Below are positions 27,107 to 35,962 of a DNA stretch of 64,000 nucleotides, piece after piece (position 1 is the first letter of the stretch; each line of letters opens with the position of its first letter). The DNA lies in contig NZ_OY761461.1 in NCBI RefSeq assembly GCF_963664555.1, forward strand, positions 2,480,001-2,544,000, in the 5' to 3' direction. Below the pieces are notes generated by a model that was given only the letters and a program-made list of their open reading frames with translations, was not told where the DNA came from and did not search any database. Made by a program: the position numbers and the translations under genes. Origin of the DNA: Labilibaculum sp. GTDB lineage: Bacteria > Bacteroidota > Bacteroidia > Bacteroidales > Marinifilaceae.

Positions 27107-28210
27107 CTACTCGGCAAAACCGCCTCCAATAAGTTTATCACCAATATAGAATGCCACGGGTTGTCCGGGTGCAATAGCCCAAGCCGGATCTTCTAATTTC
27201 ACCTCAAGTTCAGTGTTATTGTTAATTTTAATACAGCTGTATTTTTGCGGATTTCGGCCCAAACCCCGCACAATAGTTCTAATATTTGGTAAATTACTAT
27301 CCTCAATATCATTAAAATAATAATTGGAAACCTTTAAACTCATTTTATTCAGATCATCTTTCTTTTCGAGGATAAGTGTGTTGGTATCGGCATCGATCCG
27401 GCTCACCATCAAACCTGATTTTTCTTTTAGTTCCAGACCTCGTTTCTGACCGATTGTGTAGTAGGGATATCCATCGTGCCAGCCCAAATGATTGCCTTTG
27501 GTATCGGTTAGCTTTCCACGGCCTATCTTTTGATCCAAATCAGGAATCATCTCTTTTAAAAAATCGCGGTAATCCATGCGGTCCATAAAACAGATGCCCA
27601 TGCTTTCTTTCTTTTTTGCTACTTCTTCAAAACCAAAATTCCTGGCTATTTCCCGAACTTCTGTCTTGGTATATTTTCCAAGAGGAGTAAGTGTTCTCGA
27701 CAAAATATCCTGGCCCAAATTCCATAGAAAATAGGATTGATCTTTTGCAGGATCTTTGCCTTTGCAGATATAATATCCATTGGTTTCTTTGCAAATCCGA
27801 ATGTAATGACCGGTAGCAATTAATTCACAATCCAGTTCGTTTGCCTTTTCCAGAAGCAGTTTCCATTTTAACCGGGGGTTGCACTGAATACAAGGACTGG
27901 GAGTTCGTCCTGCCATATATTCATCCAAAAAGAATTGAATAATGGTATCGCGAAATTCTTTGCGGGCATCAATCACATGATGTTCGAGGCCTAATTGTTG
28001 CGCCAATTTTTGAGCTTCAATAATAAAATCGGGTAGAGAATCAGAAGGATCAAAGGAATTATCTGCACCAAAAAACCAAATAGATACACCAATAACATGG
28101 TAGCCTTGTTCCTTTAGCATCATTGCAGCAACTGACGAATCGGTTCCTCCGCTCATTCCCAATACCACCCTGGCTTTTTTATCCATCTCCTCGTTCATAT
28201 AATTCTCCAT
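27107..28210 (-). CDS. mnmA: tRNA 2-thiouridine(34) synthase
   Basis: MnmA thiolates U34 of tRNA for Lys, Glu and Gln. The PP-loop is VVLGMSGGTDSSVAAMML, the first catalytic Cys lies in TPSPCIQCNPRLKW and the second in MGICFMDR. The C-terminal beta-barrel includes YTIGQKRGL and AIAPGQPVAFY. Length is normal (367 residues from the first ATG). A strong promoter match at 28225-28255 would start transcription only about 8-10 nt before the ATG at 28210, so translation probably begins at the ATG at 28198 (MNEEMDKK) or 28186 (MDKKARVV). That leaves a leader of about 20-30 nt. Confidence 0.93.
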   Translation of the reverse strand: MENYMNEEMDKKARVVLGMSGGTDSSVAAMMLKEQGYHVIGVSIWFFGADNSFDPSDSLPDFIIEAQKLAQQLGLEHHVIDARKEFRDTIIQFFLDEYMAGRTPSPCIQCNPRLKWKLLLEKANELDCELIATGHYIRICKETNGYYICKGKDPAKDQSYFLWNLGQDILSRTLTPLGKYTKTEVREIARNFGFEEVAKKKESMGICFMDRMDYRDFLKEMIPDLDQKIGRGKLTDTKGNHLGWHDGYPYYTIGQKRGLELKEKSGLMVSRIDADTNTLILEKKDDLNKMSLKVSNYYFNDIEDSNLPNIRTIVRGLGRNPQKYSCIKINNNTELEVKLEDPAWAIAPGQPVAFYIGDKLIGGGFAE

Positions 28211-28224
28211 TTTGTAGTTGTTTG

Positions 28225-28255
28225 CAAAAATATCTCTTTAAAAGCGGATAACAAA
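28225..28255 (-). promoter_or_regulatory. Consensus Bacteroidota promoter of mnmA
   Basis: The minus strand reads TTTG (28255-28252), a 19-bp spacer, then TATTTTTG (28232-28225), an exact match to TTTG/TAnnTTTG with standard spacing. Transcription should begin near 28219. Confidence 0.7.
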
Positions 28256-28319
28256 ATTAGTCTTGTCGGGTGAATCATAATGATTATCGAAAAAATAGGA
28301 GGATTTTGTTGGTTTTTTC

Positions 28320-28327
28320 TAATTTTG
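28320..28327 (+). promoter_or_regulatory. Possible -7 element (TAATTTTG) of the M13 peptidase gene
   Basis: This exact TAnnTTTG match lies 42 bp before the chosen ATG at 28370. The TTTG at 28305 is only 11 bp upstream of it, so the -33 element is unclear. It also argues against the upstream in-frame start at 28280. Confidence 0.4.
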
Positions 28328-28369
28328 GGGCGAATAAAAACAAATAGTATTAACAACAAATCGCATAAA

Positions 28370-30415
28370 ATGAATATTAAAAGATTGTCAGGTGGAATTC
28401 TGAGCGCAGGTTTGGCTCTTTCCATTATGGTAGGTTGTGCTGAAAAAGCACCCAAAGGTGCTGGAGTACTAAAAAAAGAAGACATGAACCTGACTGTAAA
28501 TCCAGGTGATGATTTTTTTGAATATGCCAATGGTACTTGGATGAAAAATACTCCGATTCCTGCGGATAGAAGCCGATATGGTGCCTTCGATATTTTAGGA
28601 GAAAGTGCTAATGGTGCTGTACATGATTTGTTGGAAGAGGCAGCAAAAACAGAAAATGCCGAAGCAGGAAGCAATCTGAAAAAGATTCAGGATTTTTACG
28701 CTACAGGTATGGATGTTGAAAAAATTAATTCTGTTGGTATAAAGCCATTGTTGCCCGAATTTGAAAGAATTGCAGCAATTTCGAATCCGGTTGATTTGCG
28801 TCATACTTTGGTTCACCTGCATAAAATGGGAATAAGTGCTTTGTTTGGTGCCGGCGTTGAACAAGATATGAAGAACACAAGTGTTCACAGAATGTATTTG
28901 TCGGAATCGGGTATTTCCTTATCGGATCGTGATTACTACACAGCAGATAACGAAACAAGCGCCAACATTCGTGTTGAGTTTGTGAAGCACGTAGCTAAGA
29001 TGTTCGAATTGATTGGCGAAAATGCAGCTGTTGCTAAAACAAATGCTGAAAAAATCATGAGATTCGAGACCCGCATGGCAAGCAAATTCAATACAAATCT
29101 GGAAAACAGAAATTATCCAGCCATGTACAATCCTAAAACAGTTGAAACATTGGCTTCTGAATATCCAAATTTTGATTGGGCAGCTTATTTTAAAGAGATA
29201 GGTGCTGATATTAAAGAGTATGTAATTACGACTCATCCAAAATACACAGCCGAGCTAAATAAGATGTTGGCTGATGAAAAACTGGAAGATATTAAATTGT
29301 ACTTAAAATGGAGAGTTCTTGACGAATCGGCCAGTTATTTAACGACTGAGCTTGAAGAGCAAAATTTCGCATTTTTTGGAACTGTTCTTTCCGGAACAAA
29401 AGAGCAGTTGCCACGATGGAGACGTATGTCATCTGCAACAGGTGGTGTGCTGGGCGAAGCTGTTGGACAATTGTATGTAGAAAAATATTTCCCTGCTGAA
29501 GCAAAAGAGAGAATGGACAAGTTGGTGAACAACTTGAAAATTGTTTTGCGCGGAAGAATTGAGAAGTTGGATTGGATGAGTGAAGACACCAGAAAAGAGG
29601 CATTGGCAAAATTGGATGCTTTTGGTGTGAAAATCGGTTATCCTGAGAAATGGGAGGACTATTCGAAACTGGAAGTAGCTACCGATTCGTATGTTCAGAA
29701 CATGTGGAGAGCTTCTGAGTTTGAATACGGGAAAAACATTGCAAAATTAGGTGAACCTGTTGATACTAAGAAATGGGGAATGACTCCTCAAACTGTGAAT
29801 GCATATTATCACCCATTGTTAAACGAAGTAGTATTTCCTGCTGCAATTCTTCAGCCTCCTTTCTTTTACATGAATGGCGATGATGCAGTAAACTACGGTG
29901 CTATTGGCGTGGTAATTGGTCATGAAATGACTCACGGTTTTGATGATTCGGGACGTAGATTCGATAAAGATGGAAACATGATTGATTGGTGGACTGAAGA
30001 GGATACCGAGAAATTCAACGCTAAAGCAGAGAAATTGGTTGAGCAGTTTAACGGATTTCAGGCATTTGACGATTTGAATGTGGATGGTAAATTAACTCTT
30101 GGTGAGAACATTGCTGATTATGGTGGATTAACCATTGCTTTGGAAGCTTACAAAATGTCATTAAATGGAGAAACACCTGCCGATGTGGATGGTTTTAACA
30201 ACATGCAGCGTTTCTTCCTTTCTTACTCAAAAGTGTGGAGAGGTAATGTAAGAGATACTTACTTAAGAAAGTTGATTAAAGAAGATGTTCACTCACCAGG
30301 AAAATATCGTGTGAATGGTGGATTGTTCAATATTCCTGAATTCTACGCGGCTTTCGACATCAGTCCCGAAGCTCCTTTGTACCGTACCGAAGAGCAAAGA
30401 GCTAAAATTTGGTAA
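28370..30415 (+). CDS. M13-family zinc metallopeptidase (neprilysin/PepO type), lipoprotein
   Basis: The chosen ATG (MNIKRLSGGILSAGL) gives a lipoprotein signal ending in VGC (Cys23). A 30-residue upstream extension would mask that signal. The 681-residue enzyme has the M13 N-domain NPGDDFFEYANGTWMKNTPIP and the zinc site IGHEMTHGFDDSGRRFD (HEMTH at 518-522), with the third ligand Glu579 in LGENIADYGG. It degrades oligopeptides at the cell surface or periplasm. It is divergent from mnmA and ends at a terminator. Confidence 0.93.
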   Translation: MNIKRLSGGILSAGLALSIMVGCAEKAPKGAGVLKKEDMNLTVNPGDDFFEYANGTWMKNTPIPADRSRYGAFDILGESANGAVHDLLEEAAKTENAEAGSNLKKIQDFYATGMDVEKINSVGIKPLLPEFERIAAISNPVDLRHTLVHLHKMGISALFGAGVEQDMKNTSVHRMYLSESGISLSDRDYYTADNETSANIRVEFVKHVAKMFELIGENAAVAKTNAEKIMRFETRMASKFNTNLENRNYPAMYNPKTVETLASEYPNFDWAAYFKEIGADIKEYVITTHPKYTAELNKMLADEKLEDIKLYLKWRVLDESASYLTTELEEQNFAFFGTVLSGTKEQLPRWRRMSSATGGVLGEAVGQLYVEKYFPAEAKERMDKLVNNLKIVLRGRIEKLDWMSEDTRKEALAKLDAFGVKIGYPEKWEDYSKLEVATDSYVQNMWRASEFEYGKNIAKLGEPVDTKKWGMTPQTVNAYYHPLLNEVVFPAAILQPPFFYMNGDDAVNYGAIGVVIGHEMTHGFDDSGRRFDKDGNMIDWWTEEDTEKFNAKAEKLVEQFNGFQAFDDLNVDGKLTLGENIADYGGLTIALEAYKMSLNGETPADVDGFNNMQRFFLSYSKVWRGNVRDTYLRKLIKEDVHSPGKYRVNGGLFNIPEFYAAFDISPEAPLYRTEEQRAKIW

Positions 30416-30476
30416 GAATAGAAATTAGTACAAAGTAAATAGTAATTGGACTGATTTACTTAATGTATAAAAATAC

Positions 30477-30511
30477 AAACCGTCTCAAGCAATTGGGGCG
30501 GTTTTTTTGTT
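30477..30511 (+). terminator. Rho-independent terminator after the M13 peptidase gene
   Basis: A 12-bp stem AAACCGTCTCAA/TTGGGGCGGTTT with G-U pairs spans 30477-30504 around a 4-base loop and is followed by a T-run. Confidence 0.75.
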
Positions 30512-30986
30512 TGAATCCAATTCGACGAGGATGATCTTTCCCTTTTTAACGCAAAATGTATTTCTACGACTGGTTCTCTATATATTTTACGGCAAATAAA
30601 GAGTTCTATCGGTCTGATTGTCAAAATTTAGCTATTCATAATGTCTTTGTTGAGGCTGTTTGCTCTAAATTTGTCATGAAATTTTGAATTCAGATATGAA
30701 AAATACCCGTTTGCCCTTCATTTTTGCCTCCGCAGATAAGATTTATACAAATTCTACATTCAATATCTCATTAATAGCTGCGAAAAATACCAATGTGCTC
30801 TTCGATTTTAAGCCAACAAGCCCTTCGAACACAATTTTGGCCTTTAATTTGGCATCAACAGCCTTGTTGAAGATCTTTTTCACATGTGAAATTTGCTTTG
30901 CAGCTCCGTTCGCCTAAAATTCACACTTAGTTTTCTGTTTACAGATGGGAAAGCCTAAATGTAAGATCTTAAATTAATGTTTTATT
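30504..30986. other. Intergenic stretch with two overlapping short frames
   Basis: No gene can be assigned firmly. On the plus strand a 77-codon frame spans 30684-30917. On the minus strand a GTG-start frame of 46 codons spans 30743-30883 and reads as a protein-like helix (KIFNKAVDAKLKAKIVFEGL). The minus-strand frame has the better amino-acid pattern but lacks ATG and promoter. The region may be a decayed gene or interspersed repeat. Confidence 0.35.
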
Positions 30987-31023
30987 ATGATTGAAATTGT
31001 TTATGATAATTATAAAGATTTGT

Positions 31024-31031
31024 TAGCTTTG
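31024..31031 (+). promoter_or_regulatory. Possible -7 element (TAGCTTTG) of the S41 peptidase gene
   Basis: This exact TAnnTTTG match lies 51 bp before the ATG at 31083, with TTG 24 bp upstream (30997-30999), slightly beyond usual spacing. Its position supports the internal start over the in-frame ATG at 30987. Confidence 0.35.
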
Positions 31032-31082
31032 GGATTGTTAAATGAAATGATAGAGCTTTTAAGAATGTTGAAAACTGAAATA

Positions 31083-32348
31083 ATGAAAATAAAACAATAC
31101 AAACTAATTTTTTTATTGATAGGATTGATGTTTTTTCAATCTTGCAACTCACAAACCAAGAATGGGACTGATTGGGAGGCTGATTTGGATTACATCTACA
31201 AGGAATTATCCCAAAAACATTGTAATTTTTTCACTGTTAAAAGTAAAAAGGAGTTTGCTGAAGGAATTGAGAAATTAAAAGGGAAAAAGCTAACTGGTAT
31301 CGATTGTGCCTTGAGTTTACAGCAAGTTGCAGCAAGTTTTGGTGATTCACACACAAGGGTAAATTGGGGACAGTTTATTGACAAAAAGCAAATGCTGCCA
31401 TTGTATGTGTATTGGTTTAAGGATGGAATTTATATTTTAAAGACAAACGAAGAAAACAAAAAGATTTTAGGAAATAAGCTTCTTTCAATAAATCAGATTC
31501 CGATACAATCAATCATTGATAGTATAAGTACACTAATTACTGTTGACAATCAGGCATTGGTGAAGAAAGCAATTCCTGAGATTATTCCTTGTGTTCAGGT
31601 TCTTAGGTATTTTGGAATAGCCAAAGGAGATTCTGTTGAATTGGAATTGGAAGACTTGACAGGGAAAACGCTAAACTATTCCCTTCAAACTTCTGCGATG
31701 AATAAAAGTAACCGAGTGGTAGTAATATCTGATTCCATACCACTTTGCGTGCAAAATAGAGGATTGTGGTTCTCTGATTATTACTCAGATAAGGATGATG
31801 TTTATTATTTGCAGTACAATAATTGTTGGAGCCGGGAGTTGGAAATTGAATTCAAAGGAACTAAGAATGCTGCCGAGATGCTATCTTTTCAGGAATTTGA
31901 AGAGAGAATATTTACAAGCTTACAAAAGAAACCAATTGGAAAAATAGTTTTTGATTTAAGGTATAATGGAGGAGGTGGTTCTGAACAAGGAACCGACTTT
32001 ATTAAAAAACTGGCAGAATACAGCAAACAGAATTCTGATTTAAAGCTATATGTTGTGTTGGGAAGAAAAACCTTTTCGTCGGCAATTATAAATGCGATGG
32101 ATTTTAAAAAAATGACCAATGCGGTATTTGTTGGGGAAGAGACAGGAGGAAAACCAAATCATTTTGGAGAAGTAAAAAGGTTTAAATTACCAAACTCAGA
32201 GGTACAGGTAAATTATTCAACGAAGTATTTTAAAAGGGCTAAGGAAGATCTGAATACTATAACTCCTGATGTATTGATTGAATCTAGTTTTATAGATTAT
32301 AAAAACGGAATTGATCCGGTATATGAATGGATTCGAGATCAGAAATGA
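31083..32348 (+). CDS. S41-family peptidase (tail-specific protease-like), lipoprotein
   Basis: The start at MKIKQYKLIF gives a lipoprotein signal with FQSC (Cys21), 421 residues in all. The N-terminal helical part includes FGDSHTRVNW. The S41 catalytic domain carries KIVFDLRYNGGGG and GRKTFSSAIINAMD, where the second Ser of TFSS is the likely nucleophile, and ends with VGEETGGKPNHFGE. A PDZ domain is not obvious between them. It likely cleaves C-terminal tails or unfolded peptides in the periplasm. The MutS-like gene follows after 29 bp. Confidence 0.82.
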   Translation: MKIKQYKLIFLLIGLMFFQSCNSQTKNGTDWEADLDYIYKELSQKHCNFFTVKSKKEFAEGIEKLKGKKLTGIDCALSLQQVAASFGDSHTRVNWGQFIDKKQMLPLYVYWFKDGIYILKTNEENKKILGNKLLSINQIPIQSIIDSISTLITVDNQALVKKAIPEIIPCVQVLRYFGIAKGDSVELELEDLTGKTLNYSLQTSAMNKSNRVVVISDSIPLCVQNRGLWFSDYYSDKDDVYYLQYNNCWSRELEIEFKGTKNAAEMLSFQEFEERIFTSLQKKPIGKIVFDLRYNGGGGSEQGTDFIKKLAEYSKQNSDLKLYVVLGRKTFSSAIINAMDFKKMTNAVFVGEETGGKPNHFGEVKRFKLPNSEVQVNYSTKYFKRAKEDLNTITPDVLIESSFIDYKNGIDPVYEWIRDQK

Positions 32349-32377
32349 AATATCGAAGTATATAATTTGCACACAAT

Positions 32378-33985
32378 ATGATATTCAATTATAAGAAAAA
32401 ACAAGCCGCACAATTAAAAGCCTCCTTTGGGAAACTGAAAGATGAATCGTACAATTTTGAATTAATAGAGAAGTACTTTCGGAACAATATTCATTCTGAA
32501 AGTTTGCAGGTGCTTTCAGATAAAACTTGTACCGATCTCGATTTTGAGGAGCTGTTCATGTTTTTGGATCGCGCGAATTCAAAACCAGGACAACAATACC
32601 TGTACAATAAATTGAGAGAGATTCCTTCTGATTCAAAGCATTTAGAGTTGGATGAGGAACTGATCTATAAACTTGCAAATGATTCTGATTTCAGACTTGA
32701 GATTCAGATGGAGTTAACAAAACTGGATAAACGGGAGGCTTATTATATTTCCACTTTGTTTCAGGAAGTGCATTTAGAGCAGCCAAAATGGTTTTTTGTG
32801 ATTCGATTGCTATCCTTTACCAGTATTTTGTCTGTTCTTCTTTTGCCTTTTAATTCTCAATTGTTTTTCGTTTTAATAGGGGTTTTTATTATCAACATCT
32901 GCTTTCATTTGTGGAACAAAAAAAACTTGTCGACTTATTCTGGTTCAATTCCCCAGCTCCTGAGCCTTAAGCGTGTTGCGAATAATTTATTTCAACACGA
33001 GAGTTTAAAAAAGATCAGCCCAGCTTTGAATGAATCGATTAAAATAATTGATCAGCTTAGAAACCGAATGCTCATTTTTAAATTGGAATCACATATTCAG
33101 GGAGATATGCAGGTGATATTCTGGTCTTTTATGGAGCTTATTAAAATACTATTTCTATTGGAACCATTGCTTTTATTTGGTGTATTGAAATGTTTAGATG
33201 CTCGTAGAGAGGAAATTGAGACGGTATTCTCTTTTGTCGGACGTGTTGATGCTTTAATTTCCATAGCTTCCTTACGAGAAGGCGAAGAAGCACATTGTAT
33301 TCCTGAAATATGCGAAGAGAATACCCGAATTATTGGAGATCAAATTTATCACCCATTACTTATCGACTGCGTTGTAAATCATATTAATGTGAATGATAAA
33401 TCTGTTTTGCTGACAGGTTCAAATATGTCTGGTAAAACTACTTTTATACGGGCAATAGGTATTAATGTAATTACCGGTTTATGCATTAATACTTGCTTTG
33501 CTAAATCGATGGTGATTCCGCGCACTTGCATTCATTCAGCCATTCGTATTAGCGATGATCTGATGAATGACAGGAGTTATTACTTCGAAGAGGTTCTCAC
33601 GATTAAGGATATGATTGACAATGCAGGAAAGGGTACAGCCAATTTGTTCCTGCTCGATGAGATTTTTAAGGGCACAAATACCGTTGAACGGATTTCGGCA
33701 GGCAAGGCCGTATTGTCCTCATTGGCAAAAAACGAAAATATTGTTTTTGTGTCTACCCACGATATCGAATTAACCGATTTATTAACGGATGAATACGAAT
33801 TGTATCACTTTAGTGAAATTGTAAGCGATAAATCGGTCGACTTCGATTACAAATTGAAGGAAGGCAAGCTGAAAAATAGAAATGCCATCAGAATTCTTCA
33901 AATTAACGGTTACCCGGATGAGGTAATCCAAGAGGCAATGAGCTTAGCTGAGGAATTAGACCGAAATAAGGTTTTACAAAGCTAA
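32378..33985 (+). CDS. MutS-like ATPase with two membrane helices
   Basis: The 535-residue protein has a C-terminal MutS domain V: Walker A TGSNMSGKTTFIRAIG (GSNMSGKT at 347-354), Walker B NLFLLDEIFKGTNTVERIS and the ABC-like VFVSTHDIEL. The mismatch-binding N-terminal domain is missing. Instead residues about 143-190 hold two hydrophobic helices (IRLLSFTSILSVLLLPF and FFVLIGVFIINICFHLW) flanked by MutS-III-like helices. Relatives are common in Bacteroidota and of unknown role. Membrane tethering makes classical mismatch repair unlikely. Confidence 0.85.
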   Translation: MIFNYKKKQAAQLKASFGKLKDESYNFELIEKYFRNNIHSESLQVLSDKTCTDLDFEELFMFLDRANSKPGQQYLYNKLREIPSDSKHLELDEELIYKLANDSDFRLEIQMELTKLDKREAYYISTLFQEVHLEQPKWFFVIRLLSFTSILSVLLLPFNSQLFFVLIGVFIINICFHLWNKKNLSTYSGSIPQLLSLKRVANNLFQHESLKKISPALNESIKIIDQLRNRMLIFKLESHIQGDMQVIFWSFMELIKILFLLEPLLLFGVLKCLDARREEIETVFSFVGRVDALISIASLREGEEAHCIPEICEENTRIIGDQIYHPLLIDCVVNHINVNDKSVLLTGSNMSGKTTFIRAIGINVITGLCINTCFAKSMVIPRTCIHSAIRISDDLMNDRSYYFEEVLTIKDMIDNAGKGTANLFLLDEIFKGTNTVERISAGKAVLSSLAKNENIVFVSTHDIELTDLLTDEYELYHFSEIVSDKSVDFDYKLKEGKLKNRNAIRILQINGYPDEVIQEAMSLAEELDRNKVLQS

Positions 33986-34139
33986 GAGGTCTTTTTCATC
34001 CAACAGATAAAAAAAATCGAGGAATGACTCCGAACACTTTTTCTTGAAGCCCACTCATATTAGGAATTTTGACAAAAAAAGCTGTAGTTTTGCCGTTCTT
34101 ACTCAAAGTGAGGCCATCAATCAGTTTAAATTGACAATA

Positions 34140-34565
34140 ATGAATATAAAAATAGTTGATTACGGAATTTGTAAAGCGATAGGAGAGACCAAGAAAGACA
34201 TTGTTCCGGGTAGTACAACAGGATACTTTTTGCATTCTGACGATATGGAGTTTGTGGAAAAAACCAATCTTATTCATCCTAAAGTAGGATTGAGTTTTGG
34301 GATCAGTTATCAATTCGAAATTGATTCAGAGGAAGCGGAACTTGTTGATTTTGTGAGCAGAATTAGACATCCTAAGTTGGTGAATCCAATTAGTAAGGAA
34401 CAATTTATTGAAACAACGGAGGAAAAAGATTGCTATAGTGACGAGTTAGGCTATGACTTCTATACCTTTGAATTAGACTGGGAAATGCAGCTGGGGGAAT
34501 GGATTTTTGAGATTATCTATGATGATAAGATAATGTGCAGCCAGACATTTATTTTGAGAGAATAA
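34140..34565 (+). CDS. DUF3859-like domain protein
   Basis: The ATG at 34140 (MNIKIVDYGICKAIGE) gives 141 residues; the in-frame stretch upstream to 34044 is poor and removed. The beta-rich sequence with IVDYGI, a Thr/Gly-rich TTGYFL, PKVGLSFGISYQFE and RHPKLVNP matches the pattern I know for DUF3859, whose function is not established. There is no signal peptide. It ends before a strong hairpin and is convergent with purU. Confidence 0.65.
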   Translation: MNIKIVDYGICKAIGETKKDIVPGSTTGYFLHSDDMEFVEKTNLIHPKVGLSFGISYQFEIDSEEAELVDFVSRIRHPKLVNPISKEQFIETTEEKDCYSDELGYDFYTFELDWEMQLGEWIFEIIYDDKIMCSQTFILRE

Positions 34566-34623
34566 AGCAAATTGATACACTTGGGACTCCTACTTTAAAT
34601 GGGACTTCCAATACAAATAAACG

Positions 34624-34668
34624 AATGCTCATCTGAACTATATTCAGATGAGCATTTTGCATTTTTAA
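34624..34668. terminator. Rho-independent terminator between convergent genes
   Basis: A perfect 14-bp stem AATGCTCATCTGAA/TTCAGATGAGCATT (34624-34637 and 34643-34656) with a 5-base loop is followed by TTGCATTTTT on the plus strand. Confidence 0.75.
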
Positions 34669-34691
34669 TATTTTTTAAATAGAATTGCCAA

Positions 34692-35552
34692 TTAAAAAAC
34701 AATCGTACGGGTACCATCCACAATAATGCGGTGCTCTGCTTTGTAGGCAAGGGCACGGGCCAGTACGATCCGCTCCAGATCGCGGCCTTTTCGGATCAAA
34801 TCTTTAATGGTGTCTTTGTGGGTGATACGCATAATATCCTGCTCAATAATTGGTCCTTCGTCCAAATCCTCGGTAACAAAGTGACTGGTAGCTCCAATCA
34901 TTTTTACCCCTCGTTCGTAAGCTTGTTTGTATGGGTTTCCACCAACAAAGCCTGGTAAAAAAGAGTGATGTATGTTGATAATTTTATTTTTGAACTCACG
35001 AATAAAGTTGGGCGATAAAACCTGCATGTAACGGGCTAACACCACCAAATCGATATTGTGTTCTCTTAGTAAAGCAATTTCGTTGGCTTCCTGTTCCTGT
35101 TTGGTTTCCTTGGTAATTGGAAAAACATAGTATGGAATTCCGGCAGCATCAGCAATAGGTTTTAAATCCGGGTGATTCGATACGATCAAAGGAATTTCGA
35201 TGTCGTACTCACTCATGTTATAGCGCCAAAGTATTTCCTGCAGACAATGGTCGTATTTCGAAACGAAAATGGCTACGCGTTGCTTCTGATTTGAAAATTC
35301 GATTCTCCAATGTGCATCAAACTTTTTGGCCAGTGGTTCGAACGTTTCGTGAAGCTTGGAAGCCGGAATTGTTGAGTTAGACATGTTCCATGCAATTCGT
35401 AAAGAGAAAAACTGCTGGTTTTGGTTTACATGCTCATCCAAATCGATGATGTTGCCGCCTATTTCGTAAATAAATTGAGTGATTTTGGCTACAATCCCGT
35501 TTTTATCGGGACAAGTGAAGAGTAAAAATGCGTTTACATTATTTTCAGACAT
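34692..35552 (-). CDS. purU: Formyltetrahydrofolate deformylase
   Basis: PurU hydrolyses 10-formyl-THF to THF and formate, balancing one-carbon units and supplying formate to purine synthesis. The 286-residue protein has an N-terminal ACT domain (residues about 7-85; LLFTCPDKNGIVAKITQFIYEIGGNI) and a C-terminal formyltransferase domain with NIHHSFLPGFVGGNPY and GATSHFVTEDLDEGPII, containing the catalytic Asn/His/Asp set. Length and domain order are normal. It has its own consensus promoter about 107 bp upstream. Confidence 0.95.
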   Translation of the reverse strand: MSENNVNAFLLFTCPDKNGIVAKITQFIYEIGGNIIDLDEHVNQNQQFFSLRIAWNMSNSTIPASKLHETFEPLAKKFDAHWRIEFSNQKQRVAIFVSKYDHCLQEILWRYNMSEYDIEIPLIVSNHPDLKPIADAAGIPYYVFPITKETKQEQEANEIALLREHNIDLVVLARYMQVLSPNFIREFKNKIINIHHSFLPGFVGGNPYKQAYERGVKMIGATSHFVTEDLDEGPIIEQDIMRITHKDTIKDLIRKGRDLERIVLARALAYKAEHRIIVDGTRTIVF

Positions 35553-35658
35553 AGTTATTACATTGATATCGGAATAATAAATTCCGTGAATTAAAGTTCA
35601 AGTTATTAATTTGCTTCAATATTGAACGATTTGTCCGTCAGGTAAGTGGTGTGTGATG

Positions 35659-35689
35659 CAAAAGTAGAAAAATAAGTTTCAAGTGCAAA
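35659..35689 (-). promoter_or_regulatory. Consensus Bacteroidota promoter of purU
   Basis: The minus strand reads TTTG (35689-35686), a 19-bp spacer, then TACTTTTG (35666-35659), an exact match to consensus and spacing. The transcript would carry a leader of about 100 nt, long enough for a regulatory structure, although none is obvious. Confidence 0.7.
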
Positions 35690-35826
35690 GGATCAAGGTA
35701 AAAGGGAAAGTGAAAAATTAAAAAGAATCAGTTACCAAGTATGATGTGTAAAAAGGAAAGACAAAGCTGGATTATCATCTGGTTCTGCCAGTTATCGGGA
35801 AGAGTGAGGTCTTTTTGCGTGGAAGA
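35690..35826. other. Intergenic stretch, nothing assigned
   Basis: This is the spacer between the purU promoter and the pfk terminator. A plus-strand frame from 35741 runs antisense into the pfk gene and has no protein character. No further structure was seen. Confidence 0.4.
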
Positions 35827-35860
35827 AAAGGCAGTCAGATTTGAAATTCTAACTGCCTTT
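35827..35860 (-). terminator. Terminator downstream of the phosphofructokinase gene
   Basis: The stem AAAGGCAGT/ACTGCCTTT, extended with mismatches to 13 bp, spans 35827-35860. The minus strand continues into CTTTTCTTCC. It lies about 100 bp past the pfk stop. Confidence 0.55.
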
Positions 35861-35962
35861 ATAATCTTTTTAACTTTCTCTTTTTTCAAGATCTCTCGAT
35901 TCCTCTGGATGACATGGTTTTGTGTCTTTTTCCTTGATACTTGGAGCTTGTTCCTTTCTCCT

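Noticed and set aside
28195..28674. 159-codon minus-strand frame across the mnmA and M13 peptidase starts
   Set aside because: It covers a consensus promoter and the start of a well-supported lipoprotein peptidase.
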